The notes under the pieces were generated by a model. It was not told the DNA's origin. It worked only from the letters and a program-made list of their open reading frames with translations, and did not search any database. From an uncultured Prevotellaceae bacterium (GTDB taxonomy: Bacteria; Bacteroidota; Bacteroidia; Bacteroidales; Bacteroidaceae): DNA of 64,000 bases. Numbering within the stretch: position 1 is the first letter of the stretch; each line of letters begins with the position of its first letter. This document shows positions 53,688 through 63,365 of the stretch, piece after piece. Both the position numbers and the translations under genes were made by a program. Location of the stretch: assembly GCA_902784615.1 (NCBI GenBank), contig CACZVN010000011.1, forward strand, positions 1 to 64,000. Reading direction: 5' to 3'.

Positions 53688-53724
53688 ACATTAAACATTA
53701 AGCATTAAAGATTAAAGATTAGAT
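53683..53724 (+). repeat. Six 7-bp tandem units between rsfS and ftsH
   Basis: Units ATTAAAC, ATTAAAC, ATTAAGC, ATTAAAG, ATTAAAG, ATTAGAT run from the last rsfS codons through to the ftsH start codon. They fill the whole spacer and contain the rsfS stop. Copy-number change would alter the distance between the rsfS stop and the ftsH ATG. Confidence 0.75.
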
Positions 53725-55762
53725 GGACAATAAACAGATACAGAATAATAACAGCGGAAATGGCCCGAAGATGAACATGCCCAAGTTCAATATGAACTGG
53801 ATCTATGTGGTGGCCATCATCGCGCTGGGCCTGCTCTACTTCTCCAGTGGAGGTTCCACGAACAGCAGCATCACGAAGAATGCATCCTACTCCGACTTCA
53901 AGGATATGGTGAACCACAGCTATGCCTCGAAGATCGTCGTGAACAAGGGGCAGGGCGTCCTGAAGATGTACGTCAAGCCGGAGCATATCCGCGACGTGTT
54001 CCACCAGAGTGCCCAGCAGACGGGCGCAGAACCCTACGTGGAGGTGGAGTTCGGAAGTACGGACCAGGTGGAGGAGTTTATCAACCAAGCCCGTGAGGAC
54101 AAGGTCTTTACGGGTGATTTCACCTACGAGAACCGCAAGGAGAACGAGATGTTCAACATGTTGTTCTATAATCTCCTGCCGATCTTTATCATTGTCGGCC
54201 TGTGGATCTTCTTCATGCGTCGCATGGGCGGCGGAGGCATGGGGGCCGGCGGTGGTGTGTTCAGCGTCGGCAAGTCGAAGGCCAAGATGTATGAAAAGGG
54301 CGGCGACCTGGGTATTACGTTCAAGGACGTGGCCGGACAAGCCGGTGCCAAACAGGAAGTACAGGAGATCGTGGATTTCCTGAAAAACCCGCAGAAATAT
54401 ACCGACCTCGGTGGTAAGATTCCCAAGGGCGCCCTCCTGGTAGGTCCTCCGGGAACGGGTAAGACGCTGTTGGCGAAGGCTGTCGCTGGTGAGGCTGGCG
54501 TACCCTTCTTCTCGATGAGCGGCTCCGACTTCGTGGAGATGTTCGTTGGTGTGGGTGCCAGTCGTGTGCGCGACCTCTTCCAACAGGCCAAGCAGAAGTC
54601 ACCCTGTATCATCTTCATCGATGAGATCGACGCCGTGGGCCGTGCCCGTTCAAAGAACCCTGCCATGGGCGGTAACGACGAGCGCGAGAACACGTTGAAC
54701 GCCCTGCTGACAGAGATGGACGGCTTTGGCACCAACTCCGGTGTCATCATCCTCGCTGCCACGAACCGTGCCGACATGCTCGACTCCGCCCTGCTCCGTG
54801 CAGGCCGCTTCGACCGTCAGATCCACGTCGATCTCCCCGACCTCAACGAGCGTAAGGAGGTCTTCAAGGTACATCTGAAGCCCGTAAAGACCGACGATAG
54901 CGTGGATATCGACTTCCTCGCCCGTCAGACACCAGGCTTCTCAGGTGCTGATATCGCCAACGTCTGCAACGAGGCAGCCCTGATTGCTGCCCGGCATAAC
55001 AGTCAGACGGTTGGAAAACAGGACTTCCTCGATGCCGTCGATCGCATCATCGGCGGTCTGGAGAAGAAGACCAAGGTGATGACACAGGCCGAGAAACGCT
55101 CCATCGCCATCCACGAGGCAGGCCACGCCACCATCTCGTGGTTCACGGAGTTTGCCAACCCGCTGGTGAAGGTCTCGATCGTGCCCCGTGGCCAGGCCCT
55201 GGGCGCTGCCTGGTACCTACCTGAGGAGCGTGTGCTCCAGACCAAGGAGGCCATGCTCGACGAGATGTGCTCACTGCTGGGTGGCCGTGCCGCCGAGGAA
55301 CTCTTCGTGGGCCATATCTCCACTGGTGCGATGAACGACCTGGAGCGTGTCACCAAACAGGCCTACGGCATGATTGCCTTCGCCGGTATGAGCGACAAAC
55401 TGCCCAACGTATGCTACTATAACAACGCGGAATACCAGTTCCAGCGTCCATACTCGGAGACAACTGCCAAGGTGATGGACGACGAGGTGCTGAAGATGAT
55501 TGACGAACAGTACCAGCGTGCCAAGCAGATCCTGACGGAGCACAAGGACGGTCACGCCCAACTGGCACAGTTGCTCATCGATCGTGAGGTGATCTTCGCC
55601 GAGGATGTCGAGAAGATCTTTGGCAAGCGTCCTTGGACGAGCCGCGCCGAGGAACTCCTCGAGGCCCAGATGAAGGCCGATGCCGAGCGTATGGCCGAGG
55701 AGCGTGCCAAGGAGTTGGAGGCCGAAGCTAATCACGAAGAAGACAAGAAAGAAGAAGCATAA
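53723..55762 (+). CDS. ftsH: ATP-dependent zinc metalloprotease FtsH
   Basis: Membrane-bound AAA+ protease that degrades misfolded membrane and regulatory proteins. 679 residues: N-terminal helix (about 25-42), periplasmic domain, second helix (about 145-163), AAA domain with Walker A GPPGTGKT at 241-248, [14 protein letters not shown] and the SRH GRFDRQI, then the zinc site HEAGH at 464-468. The C-terminus is a charged Glu/Ala-rich tail. It lies 6 bp upstream of cdsA. Confidence 0.98.
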   Translation: MDNKQIQNNNSGNGPKMNMPKFNMNWIYVVAIIALGLLYFSSGGSTNSSITKNASYSDFKDMVNHSYASKIVVNKGQGVLKMYVKPEHIRDVFHQSAQQTGAEPYVEVEFGSTDQVEEFINQAREDKVFTGDFTYENRKENEMFNMLFYNLLPIFIIVGLWIFFMRRMGGGGMGAGGGVFSVGKSKAKMYEKGGDLGITFKDVAGQAGAKQEVQEIVDFLKNPQKYTDLGGKIPKGALLVGPPGTGKTLLAKAVAGEAGVPFFSMSGSDFVEMFVGVGASRVRDLFQQAKQKSPCIIFIDEIDAVGRARSKNPAMGGNDERENTLNALLTEMDGFGTNSGVIILAATNRADMLDSALLRAGRFDRQIHVDLPDLNERKEVFKVHLKPVKTDDSVDIDFLARQTPGFSGADIANVCNEAALIAARHNSQTVGKQDFLDAVDRIIGGLEKKTKVMTQAEKRSIAIHEAGHATISWFTEFANPLVKVSIVPRGQALGAAWYLPEERVLQTKEAMLDEMCSLLGGRAAEELFVGHISTGAMNDLERVTKQAYGMIAFAGMSDKLPNVCYYNNAEYQFQRPYSETTAKVMDDEVLKMIDEQYQRAKQILTEHKDGHAQLAQLLIDREVIFAEDVEKIFGKRPWTSRAEELLEAQMKADAERMAEERAKELEAEANHEEDKKEEA

Positions 55763-55768
55763 AGGGAT

Positions 55769-56623
55769 ATGAAGAATTTTATCGTCAGAACCATCACGGC
55801 GGTATTTTTCGTGGCCGCCATCGTCACATGCTTTCTGCGTGCAGAAGCTATGATCCTGCTCTTTGCCCTCGTCACAGGACTCACCGTCTGGGAGTTTTCC
55901 GGTCTGGTGAACAACAGGGGCAGTGTCACCGTCAACCGCATGATCTCCACCGTGGCGGGCGTGTATTTCTTCTTCGCCATGGCGGGCTATAACAGCGGCA
56001 TCGTCTCTGCGGGCGTGTTCATCCCCTACCTCATCACCCTCATCTACCTGATGGTGGCCGAACTCTACCTGAAACAGGAGGATCCCGTCCACGACTGGGC
56101 CTACACGATGTTGAGCCAACTCTACATCGCCCTGCCCTTCTCGCTGCTTAGCGTACTGGCTTTCCGCTCCGTGGGCAGCGACATCGTCTATACCTGGCAC
56201 GTGTCCCTCTCCGTGTTCGTGTTCCTCTGGATCAACGATACGGGTGCCTACATCTGCGGATCGTTATTGGGCAAGCACAAGCTCTTCCCACGCATCTCCC
56301 CGGGCAAGAGTTGGGAGGGCAGCATCGGCGGCGGCATCCTCGTGATCCTCAGCGCATGGGGACTGTCTCAACTGTGCGCTACAGGCGCACTGGGGGACTG
56401 TCCTCTTGTGCTGAGCCCCCTCGAATACATGGGTCTCGGACTGACGGTGGTCATCTTCGGCACCTGGGGCGACCTCATCGAGTCACTCTTCAAGCGTACC
56501 CTCGGCATCAAGGACAGCGGAAATATCCTGCCAGGTCACGGAGGCATGCTCGACCGTTTCGACTCCTCCCTGCTTGCCATCCCCGCCGCCGTCGTGTATC
56601 TCTACACGCTGACAATGATCTAG
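55769..56623 (+). CDS. cdsA: Phosphatidate cytidylyltransferase
   Basis: Makes CDP-diacylglycerol for phospholipid synthesis. 284 residues, about eight transmembrane helices. The C-terminal CDS signature is present: INDTGAYICGSLLGKHKLFPRISPGKSWEG and later FGTWGDLIESLFKRTLGIKDSGNILPGHGGMLDRFDS. It is the last gene of the rsfS-ftsH-cdsA operon; a terminator overlaps its stop. Confidence 0.96.
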   Translation: MKNFIVRTITAVFFVAAIVTCFLRAEAMILLFALVTGLTVWEFSGLVNNRGSVTVNRMISTVAGVYFFFAMAGYNSGIVSAGVFIPYLITLIYLMVAELYLKQEDPVHDWAYTMLSQLYIALPFSLLSVLAFRSVGSDIVYTWHVSLSVFVFLWINDTGAYICGSLLGKHKLFPRISPGKSWEGSIGGGILVILSAWGLSQLCATGALGDCPLVLSPLEYMGLGLTVVIFGTWGDLIESLFKRTLGIKDSGNILPGHGGMLDRFDSSLLAIPAAVVYLYTLTMI

Positions 56624-56658
56624 GGCACAATGGGGCCAGGCCCCTGTGTGCCCTTTTT
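56623..56658 (+). terminator. Terminator after cdsA
   Basis: GGGCACA (56623-56629) pairs with TGTGCCC (56647-56653) around an inner GGGG/CCCC stem, then five T. Its end overlaps the stop of the convergent preA gene. Confidence 0.85.
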
Positions 56659-58117
56659 ATTTGTTTTTCTTTTCAATTCGTTTGGTTACGCCGATGGCAC
56701 CCGTGGGACAGACGAGGCGGCAAAGGTGACAACCGACACATTTCGTACCCACGATACGGGGTTGGCGGGTCTCTTTGTCGAAGACAATCGCCTGATGGCC
56801 ACCATCACTGCATGAGATCTCACAGCGTCCGCAACCAACACACAGTTCCTTGTCAATCTTCGGGAAGATAATGGTAGTGCGATCCAGATTATCGGGCTTC
56901 ATAAACGACGGCAACTGCTCGCCCACCAACGCCTGCAGATGGGTGATATTGCGTTTAAACATATAGCGCTGGAGTCCTAGTATGAGATCGTCTATGATAC
57001 GATAGCCGTATTGCATCACAGCGGTACATACCTGTACGTTATTACATCCCAACTGGATAAACTCCAAAGCATCGCGCCACGTCTGGATACCACCGATACC
57101 GCTCAGTTCCGTCTTCTTCGGCATCTCGGCGAGTTCAAGCACATGACGCAGAGCGATCGGACGGACAGCACGGCCAGAGTAGCCGGAGACCGTCCGCTGT
57201 CCTGCCACTTCGGCATCCATGTCCATCGTCACACTCTTGATGGTGTTGATGGCAGAGATGGCATCGGCACCAGCCTCTACACAAGCCTCGGCGGGTTCTG
57301 TGATATGGGTGATATTGGGTGTCATCTTCGAAATGACAGGAATCTTCACACTGCCTTTGACACAGGCGGTATAGGCCTTCACCAGTTCTGGACTCTGACC
57401 GACGTCGCTGCCCATACCCTCGTACTTCATCTGCGGACAGGAGAAGTTCAACTCTACGGCGTCGCAGCCTGCCTCTTCGGCCATTTTCGCCAGTCTGATC
57501 CACTCTTCTTCGTTCTGTCCCATGATAGAGGCTACCACCACCTTCGTAGGATAGTCCCACTTCAGCTGGTGCAGAATCTTAAAGTCCTCCTCCACAGGGT
57601 TCTCGCTCAACTGTTCCATGTTACGGAAACCGTAGAAGTCGCCGTGGGTGGCATTGTTGTGCATGGCATCGAAGCGCGGCGACACCTCCTTGATCTCCTG
57701 CATGCAGATGGTCTTATAGAACACACCAGCCCAGCCGGCATCGAAAGCATGCGCCACCATCTCGTAGTTGGTACACACCGCCGATGAGGCTAGGAAGAAC
57801 GGATTCTCACAACGTATGCCGCAGAAGTCGATGGTCAGATCGGGATAATGGCTGTCATCGACATCATCGGGGTTGATGCTACGCAGCATCTCCTTGATGC
57901 GGATGGGCCAGTTGTAGTGGATACAAGCCTGCTCTGCCCTTTCCAGGTCGGCATCGCTACAATCCTTCACCCAGCGCAAGGCGGGCTTGTGGTTGTCGAA
58001 ACGGATGGCACGAATAGCCCGTGCAGGGTCGCCCGTCTTACAGGCTTTGGTACATGGCGCATCCTGACACAGCAAACAACGGCTGGCCTCCTCATAGATA
58101 TTTATTCGCTTACTCAT
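56657..58117 (-). CDS. preA: PreA-type dihydropyrimidine dehydrogenase with extra N-terminal cysteine domain
   Basis: A 486-residue flavin and iron-sulfur enzyme that reduces uracil/thymine (or works in reverse). The first about 100 residues carry CLLCQDAPCTKAC (C14, C17, C22, C26), the iron-sulfur helical domain usually found at the N-terminus of the PreT/GltD partner. The FMN barrel follows (IDFCGIRCENPFFLASSAVCTNYEM; ELNFSCPQ), then two 4Fe-4S motifs, CVGCGRCEISC and CVGCHLCRLVCP. E. coli PreA is about 410 residues, so this is longer by one domain. No PreT subunit gene is nearby. It lies 13 bp after ade. Confidence 0.88.
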   Translation of the reverse strand: MSKRINIYEEASRCLLCQDAPCTKACKTGDPARAIRAIRFDNHKPALRWVKDCSDADLERAEQACIHYNWPIRIKEMLRSINPDDVDDSHYPDLTIDFCGIRCENPFFLASSAVCTNYEMVAHAFDAGWAGVFYKTICMQEIKEVSPRFDAMHNNATHGDFYGFRNMEQLSENPVEEDFKILHQLKWDYPTKVVVASIMGQNEEEWIRLAKMAEEAGCDAVELNFSCPQMKYEGMGSDVGQSPELVKAYTACVKGSVKIPVISKMTPNITHITEPAEACVEAGADAISAINTIKSVTMDMDAEVAGQRTVSGYSGRAVRPIALRHVLELAEMPKKTELSGIGGIQTWRDALEFIQLGCNNVQVCTAVMQYGYRIIDDLILGLQRYMFKRNITHLQALVGEQLPSFMKPDNLDRTTIIFPKIDKELCVGCGRCEISCSDGGHQAIVFDKETRQPRIVGTKCVGCHLCRLVCPTGAIGVTKRIEKKNK

Positions 58118-58130
58118 AGTTGTATTGTTA

Positions 58131-59801
58131 TTAGTAATACACTTTCATGTTTTTGCTATCCCAGAGATGTTTGTCGGTCAATTTCAATTCGGGGATTACC
58201 GGTAAACAGAGGAAAGACATGGTGATGAACGGCGCATGCATCGGGCATCCGGCCCTACGTGCCATCTCTGTGAGTAGAATGCAACGGTAAGCCACCTCGT
58301 GACCACTTAACGGCGACATCAGCCCGGCAATGGGCAGTGCCAGGTCGGTCATGTCATGGCCGGCTACAGCCACCTGTCCGCCCCTCATCTCGATGACGCG
58401 GTTGATCGCTTTCACCAGATATTCGTCGTTGGCACCGATGGCCACGATGTTATGACAGTCGTGAGCCACTGAACTCGCAATGGCACCGTTGGTCAGGCCA
58501 AAGCCACGCACCAGCCCCACCATTGGCCGCACGTCAGGCTGATAACGGTTCAGCACCACCATCTTCTGTACCTCACCCCAGGTATATCTGGATCCGTCGA
58601 AGAAGTTGGTTTTCACCTTAATGGCATCATGGCCCGTATATAGACTGCCGTCAACAGCGCGTATCACATGTAGCGTGTCATATTTCTGTACATCAAAGGA
58701 GATGTCTTCCTCCTTGATGGGCTTGGCCTCAAAACGGTTGGGGAAGAAAGACTCATGGTTTTCCTCCATGTGGATATAATGCTGACGGACAGAACCAAAG
58801 GAGGTATTGCAGTCGAAGACCTCAACACCCTTTATGACGGTCTGCAACACGCGGAAATACGGATTGAGCGCATCGACAACGACAAAGTTGGCGGCATCGT
58901 CCTCTTGCAGCATACCCCATTTCAGATGATAGTGACGCTGCGGATTGATACTGGCAGCCATCAAGATTTTCCATATGTCGTAGCCATCAGCCAGAGCGCG
59001 TCTCACCATCAGGTTGATATGCCCGCGCACCAGGTCGTCGGGATGACAGTCATCGGTACAGAACATGACCATATTGGGCGACTCGCCTATCAGCGGATAG
59101 AGATTCTCAAAGTCCTTGGCAGCACTACCATTGCGAATAATCACCTTCATGCCGGCAGAGATACAGGCGCGCCCTTCTTCGATGGAGGTACACTCATGAT
59201 CGGTTGAGATGCCTGTCATGGCATAGCGTTCACGATTGTTGCCCGTCAGTCCAGGGGCATGACCATCGATGGGTTTTCCGTATTTATGTGCGGCGCGTAT
59301 CTTAAGCATCACCTCTGGGTCGTTGCCAAGTACACCTGTGAAGTTCATCATCTCACCCAGCACGCCGATGTCGTCACGAGCCATCAACTCTTCCACCCCA
59401 GCGGCATCAATCACGGCACCGCTGGTCTCGATGTCAGGCGAATAGCAAGGCACGCAACTGGGCGCGGCAAAGCAGAAGTTGAACGTAGCATCGCGCCCTG
59501 ACCGTATCATATAATCCACACCCTCAATACCCAGTACATTGCCAATTTCGTGCGGATCGGCAATCACTCCGATGGTACCGTGGCTGGATGCCAGATGAGC
59601 AAACTCGTAGGGTGTCATCATACTACTCTCTATATGCACGTGGCTGTCGATAAAGCCTGGCATCAGATAGGGCCAAGTCTTACCGTTGTCAGGCAAATTG
59701 CACCGCTTCACCTGCTTGATGTAATCTCCCTCAACCACAACTTCGCCATCGTATATTTCGCGGCTAACCACATCAACGATATGTCCTAAGTATTTTTTCA
59801 T
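58131..59801 (-). CDS. ade: Adenine deaminase
   Basis: Deaminates adenine to hypoxanthine. 556 residues of the amidohydrolase superfamily: FIDSHVHIESSMM (metal ligands H54 and H56), ADPHEIGNVLG, IDGHAPGL, CTDDCHPDDLV, with the C-terminal domain containing DCHNIVAIGANDEY. The length and motifs are typical of bacterial Ade. It lies 33 bp after gpmI and 13 bp before preA, pointing to a nucleobase salvage or catabolism operon. Confidence 0.95.
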   Translation of the reverse strand: MKKYLGHIVDVVSREIYDGEVVVEGDYIKQVKRCNLPDNGKTWPYLMPGFIDSHVHIESSMMTPYEFAHLASSHGTIGVIADPHEIGNVLGIEGVDYMIRSGRDATFNFCFAAPSCVPCYSPDIETSGAVIDAAGVEELMARDDIGVLGEMMNFTGVLGNDPEVMLKIRAAHKYGKPIDGHAPGLTGNNRERYAMTGISTDHECTSIEEGRACISAGMKVIIRNGSAAKDFENLYPLIGESPNMVMFCTDDCHPDDLVRGHINLMVRRALADGYDIWKILMAASINPQRHYHLKWGMLQEDDAANFVVVDALNPYFRVLQTVIKGVEVFDCNTSFGSVRQHYIHMEENHESFFPNRFEAKPIKEEDISFDVQKYDTLHVIRAVDGSLYTGHDAIKVKTNFFDGSRYTWGEVQKMVVLNRYQPDVRPMVGLVRGFGLTNGAIASSVAHDCHNIVAIGANDEYLVKAINRVIEMRGGQVAVAGHDMTDLALPIAGLMSPLSGHEVAYRCILLTEMARRAGCPMHAPFITMSFLCLPVIPELKLTDKHLWDSKNMKVYY

Positions 59802-59834
59802 TGCGTAATATTTATTCCTGATTACCTTATTGTT

Positions 59835-61478
59835 TTATTCGTTTATCAGGCACTGGCCGGTCATTTCCTTGGGCTGTTGCAGGCCCATGATGTGGAGGAC
59901 GGAGGGGGCCACGTCGGCCAGGATGCCGCTGCGCACCGTCGCGTTCTTGTTCGCGGTTACGTAGATGAAGGGGACGGGATTCGTGGAGTGAGCAGTGTTA
60001 GGCGTGCCGTCGGCATTGATGGCGTGGTCGGCGTTGCCGTGGTCGGCAGTGATGATGGTCTCATAGCCCATTGCCTTGGCCGTTTCCACGACCTCGTTCA
60101 GGCACTGATCGATGGTCTTCACAGCCTGTTCGATGGCGGTATAGACGCCCGTGTGACCCACCATGTCGGCGTTGGCGAAGTTCACCACGATCCAGTCGTA
60201 CTTGTCGGTTTTGAGCGCCTCGACGAGCTTGTCCTTCACCTCATAGGCCGACATCTCGGGCTGCAGGTCGTAGGTGGCCACCTTGGGCGAGGCGACCAGG
60301 ATGCGGTCTTCACCTGTGAATGGCTCTTCGCGGCCTCCGTTGATGAACGAGGTGACGTGGGCATATTTCTCGGTCTCGGCGATGTGCAGCTGCTTCAGGC
60401 CCTTGCTGGCGATGTATTCGCCGAGGGTATTATTCAGATTGTCCTTGGGGAAAATAATATGTACGCCCGTGAAAGAGTCGTCGTAGGGCGTCATGCAGTA
60501 GTACTGCAGATTGGGAATGGCCGTCATGCCCTGCTCCGGCATGTCTTGCTGCGTGAGCACGATGGTCAGTTCCTTTGCGCGGTCGCTGCGGAAGTTGAAG
60601 AAGATGACCACGTCGCCCTCGCGGATGCGGCCGTCGATATTGCCGTTGACGAGCGGCTCCATGAACTCGTCGGTGTTTTTTTGCTCCTCGGTATGACTGT
60701 CATAGCATGACTGTACGCCCGCCACCATGTCGCTCACCTCGCGTCCCTTGCCGTCAACGAGCAGGTCGTAGGCCAGTTTGATGCGGTCCCAGTTTTTGTC
60801 ACGATCCATGGCATAAAAACGACCGATGACAGATGCGATGGCACCTGTGCCCACTTGGTTGATATGCTGCTGCAAATCAGCGATGAACCCCTTGCCCGCC
60901 CTCGGATCGGTATCACGCCCATCCATGAAGCAGTGCACATAGCAGTTCTGGACGTCGTACTCCTTGGCGATGTCGATGAGTTTCAGCAGGTGGTCCAGCG
61001 AGGAATGAACGCCACCCGTGGAAGTCAGGCCCATCAGGTGCAGGCTCTTGCCATTGGACTTGGCATAGCTGTAGGCCGCCTTGATCTCCGGGTTCTCCAG
61101 GATGGAATTGTCGGCACAGGCGCGGTTGATCTTCACCAGGTCCTGATAGACGATGCGCCCGGCGCCGATGTTCAGGTGGCCCGTCTCCGAGTTTCCCATC
61201 TGTCCGTCGGGCAGCCCCACGTACTCGCCCGAGGCCTGCAGTTCGGTGTTAGGATAGCTGGCCTTCAGGTAGTCCATGTAGGGCGTAGCGGTCTGTGCTA
61301 TCACGTCCCCCAGGCCCTTGTCGCCGATGCCCCAGCCGTCGAGAACAATCAGCAGCGCCTTCTTGGCGTGGCTGTCGTCCTTCGTCACAGCGTTGTCATC
61401 AATCGACATACACGCCGTCAGCACCGATGCGCCACAGACGAGGATGGCAAGGATAAATAATAATCTCTTCATTTTCAC
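59835..61478 (-). CDS. gpmI: 2,3-bisphosphoglycerate-independent phosphoglycerate mutase with a lipoprotein signal peptide
   Basis: Interconverts 3- and 2-phosphoglycerate using two Mn2+ and a phosphoserine. 547 residues, about 35 more than usual. The catalytic core is intact: [20 protein letters not shown] (S97 nucleophile), [22 protein letters not shown] and HSTNPVPF. The extra N-terminus is a textbook lipoprotein signal: basic start, hydrophobic core and lipobox LTAC with C23, then SIDDN. A Met at residue 24 could start a cytoplasmic form, but no purine-rich ribosome site precedes it. So either this is a lipid-anchored mutase or translation starts internally. Confidence 0.9.
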   Translation of the reverse strand: MKMKRLLFILAILVCGASVLTACMSIDDNAVTKDDSHAKKALLIVLDGWGIGDKGLGDVIAQTATPYMDYLKASYPNTELQASGEYVGLPDGQMGNSETGHLNIGAGRIVYQDLVKINRACADNSILENPEIKAAYSYAKSNGKSLHLMGLTSTGGVHSSLDHLLKLIDIAKEYDVQNCYVHCFMDGRDTDPRAGKGFIADLQQHINQVGTGAIASVIGRFYAMDRDKNWDRIKLAYDLLVDGKGREVSDMVAGVQSCYDSHTEEQKNTDEFMEPLVNGNIDGRIREGDVVIFFNFRSDRAKELTIVLTQQDMPEQGMTAIPNLQYYCMTPYDDSFTGVHIIFPKDNLNNTLGEYIASKGLKQLHIAETEKYAHVTSFINGGREEPFTGEDRILVASPKVATYDLQPEMSAYEVKDKLVEALKTDKYDWIVVNFANADMVGHTGVYTAIEQAVKTIDQCLNEVVETAKAMGYETIITADHGNADHAINADGTPNTAHSTNPVPFIYVTANKNATVRSGILADVAPSVLHIMGLQQPKEMTGQCLINE

Positions 61479-61532
61479 TATCAGATTGTTTTAAGTTATT
61501 ATTATCGGTTTTAATATTTCGTCGCTTCTGCG

Positions 61533-61541
61533 GCAAATTTA
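61533..61541 (-). promoter_or_regulatory. -7 promoter box for gpmI-ade-preA
   Basis: TAAATTTGC on the minus strand, 54 nt upstream of the lipoprotein start of gpmI. It is the only box found for the three genes. Confidence 0.55.
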
Positions 61542-61592
61542 GCAAAAACATTCCAAACTACCTAACAAAAATGCCCTCACATGCAAATTTTT

Positions 61593-61628
61593 CATATTTT
61601 GAAAGTCAAATTGCATATTTTGAATGTC
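61593..61628. repeat. Two 15-bp direct repeats upstream of the gpmI promoter
   Basis: CATATTTTGAAAGTC (61593-61607) and CATATTTTGAATGTC (61614-61628) differ at one base and are 21 bp apart, two helical turns. This is a typical arrangement for tandem binding of a regulator about 50 bp upstream of the -7 box. Confidence 0.55.
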
Positions 61629-61633
61629 GAGGG

Positions 61634-61669
61634 TCAAAAAAGGGTACGTATCCTCAAAATACGTACCCT
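61634..61669 (-). terminator. Terminator of the DUF234 ATPase gene
   Basis: GGGTACGTAT (61642-61651) and ATACGTACCC (61659-61668) form a perfect 10-bp stem; on the minus strand it is followed by six T (61640-61635). Confidence 0.88.
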
Positions 61670-61699
61670 GATTTTTACATGCAATGTTAAAGGAGCCTT

Positions 61700-63142
61700 T
61701 TACGCAAACAATTCGTCCATCTGGACTTGTCGCTGTACAATACCGCTGTGTTTGCCGTAAGTTATGCCGAATGTCGTCACCATGGTCATGTGAACGGTTT
61801 GCTTAGCACTAAGCGTCTTCTTAAGCGATTCAATACGATTCTGTAGTTTGTCCGCTTCGTCTTTATCAATTGTGTATGGCGTGCTGGCAAACTTCATCTC
61901 GCATAGATTCACCACATTGTCAGCCCTCATTATCAGCAAGTCGATTTGTGCGCCTACGTATTCGTCATCACCTTTTACTGCCCAAGCTGAAACGGTTGAT
62001 TTCACACCGCCTATTTCCAATGCTTTCAGTATCTGTGTGATATGTTGCCAACAGACTTCCTCGAACGCCACTCCACGCCACGACTTCATGATGTCGGAAG
62101 TGATATGGTCGGTCATAAACGACGCATCCATCATGTGAGGCTCTACGTATTTCTGCCAGAAGAGACAGAAACTATCCATCAGTTTGTAGTGCTCCACGTT
62201 GCCAGGCTGACCATATGGAACATAACGCAGGATAAAATCGCTCTCTGCCAATGCTTTTAGTGTATCAGAAAGACCTCCACCCAGTGGAAGACCGGTATTG
62301 GCTGCAATTTCCTCGCGAGTAAAACCACTGTGACGTGTAGCTAGGAAACGCACAATCTTCTTACAACTCTCGGCATTATCGAACACTGCACGAAACAGTC
62401 GGTTGAACTCATCTTTCAGTTTCGGATTACGTCCGAAAAGCAAGCTCTCGACATTCCCCTCGAAGCTCAAGCCTTTGCGGAAGTAACTGAGATAATAAGG
62501 TATGCCGCCAAACACCATATATGTCTGCACAATATCGTAACGCGATAGTTCTATCTGCTCCGCAGCAAAAAACTCCTCACACTCTTTTAAGGTAAAAGGC
62601 AGCAGTTTCATCTCGCAGGTCAGGCGACCATAAAGTCCACCATGGTTGTAAGAGAGATTCTTCAGAATCCATGACGTAGCACTTCCACAAACAATCAGCA
62701 TCATGTTATCCCTACCACTGCACCATCCGTTGGCAAAATTCTCAAAGGCAGACAGGAAGCCAGATTTTGGTGTGTCCATCCAAGGCAGTTCATCGATGAA
62801 CACCACCTGACGGTTTCCATCGTCAAGTTTAGTGAGCAATTGCTCTAACTGGAAAAACGCTTCCATCCATGTCTTAGGCTTTTTATAACCCTCCAGACCA
62901 TGATTCAATAACGAATAATAGAAGCTCTCCAGTTGCGTCTTCAGGCGATTCTTCTCTTCTTCCTGGTCTACGGGCGAAACACCTGTATGCTGAAAGGTGA
63001 TTCTTCCTATAAAGGTCTGTTTAATCAGAAAGGTCTTCCCTACACGACGACGACCGTAAACAGCAATAAACTCCGAACGGTCACTCTGATAATGTCGTTC
63101 CAGTTCCTGAATTTCTAATTTTCTGCCAATTATTGTACTCAT
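61700..63142 (-). CDS. ATP-binding protein, archaeal-type AAA ATPase with DUF234/PD-(D/E)XK C-terminus
   Basis: A 480-residue protein: P-loop GRRRVGKT at 30-37, Walker B VVFIDELPWMD, sensor-like VCGSATSWI, a winged-helix region (FTREEIAANTGLPLGGGLSDTLKALAESDFI), and a C-terminal DUF234 nuclease-like domain (GAQIDLLIMRADNVVNLCEMKFA: D and ExK positions retained). These ATPases occur singly in Bacteroidota and archaea with unknown function and are often acquired horizontally. The start at 63142 is chosen because the earlier GTG at 63163 lies inside the -7 box. Confidence 0.88.
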   Translation of the reverse strand: MSTIIGRKLEIQELERHYQSDRSEFIAVYGRRRVGKTFLIKQTFIGRITFQHTGVSPVDQEEEKNRLKTQLESFYYSLLNHGLEGYKKPKTWMEAFFQLEQLLTKLDDGNRQVVFIDELPWMDTPKSGFLSAFENFANGWCSGRDNMMLIVCGSATSWILKNLSYNHGGLYGRLTCEMKLLPFTLKECEEFFAAEQIELSRYDIVQTYMVFGGIPYYLSYFRKGLSFEGNVESLLFGRNPKLKDEFNRLFRAVFDNAESCKKIVRFLATRHSGFTREEIAANTGLPLGGGLSDTLKALAESDFILRYVPYGQPGNVEHYKLMDSFCLFWQKYVEPHMMDASFMTDHITSDIMKSWRGVAFEEVCWQHITQILKALEIGGVKSTVSAWAVKGDDEYVGAQIDLLIMRADNVVNLCEMKFASTPYTIDKDEADKLQNRIESLKKTLSAKQTVHMTMVTTFGITYGKHSGIVQRQVQMDELFA

Positions 63143-63148
63143 TGATAT

Positions 63149-63254
63149 GCTATATTTTGCCACAAAGATACAAAAAACATGCTTCTCGGCAAAATATAAT
63201 ATACTAAATTCTGCCGAATCTAAGTATTTTTAACTAAACTTGGCAGAATATAGC
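63149..63254. promoter_or_regulatory. Promoter of the DUF234 ATPase with four inverted/direct half-sites
   Basis: The minus-strand -7 box TATCTTTGT is at 63170-63162. GCTATATTTTGCC (63149-63161) and GGCAGAATATAGC (63242-63254) are inverted repeats with one mismatch. GGCAAAATATA (63188-63198) and AATTCTGCCGAAT (63207-63219) repeat the same core in between, in alternating orientation. This looks like a cluster of binding sites that brackets the promoter. The remaining 63255-63365 stretch has one small GACCGC/GCGGTC hairpin (63264-63291) and no gene. Confidence 0.5.
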
Positions 63255-63365
63255 AATAATAACGACCGCTACCCCATAAAGAGTGGCGGTCGATTTGTGG
63301 TTAAATTCCTGATAAATTACGGCTCGTAAGCAGCGAAGTGGCAGAGTCGAGCGCACCCCTCACAT

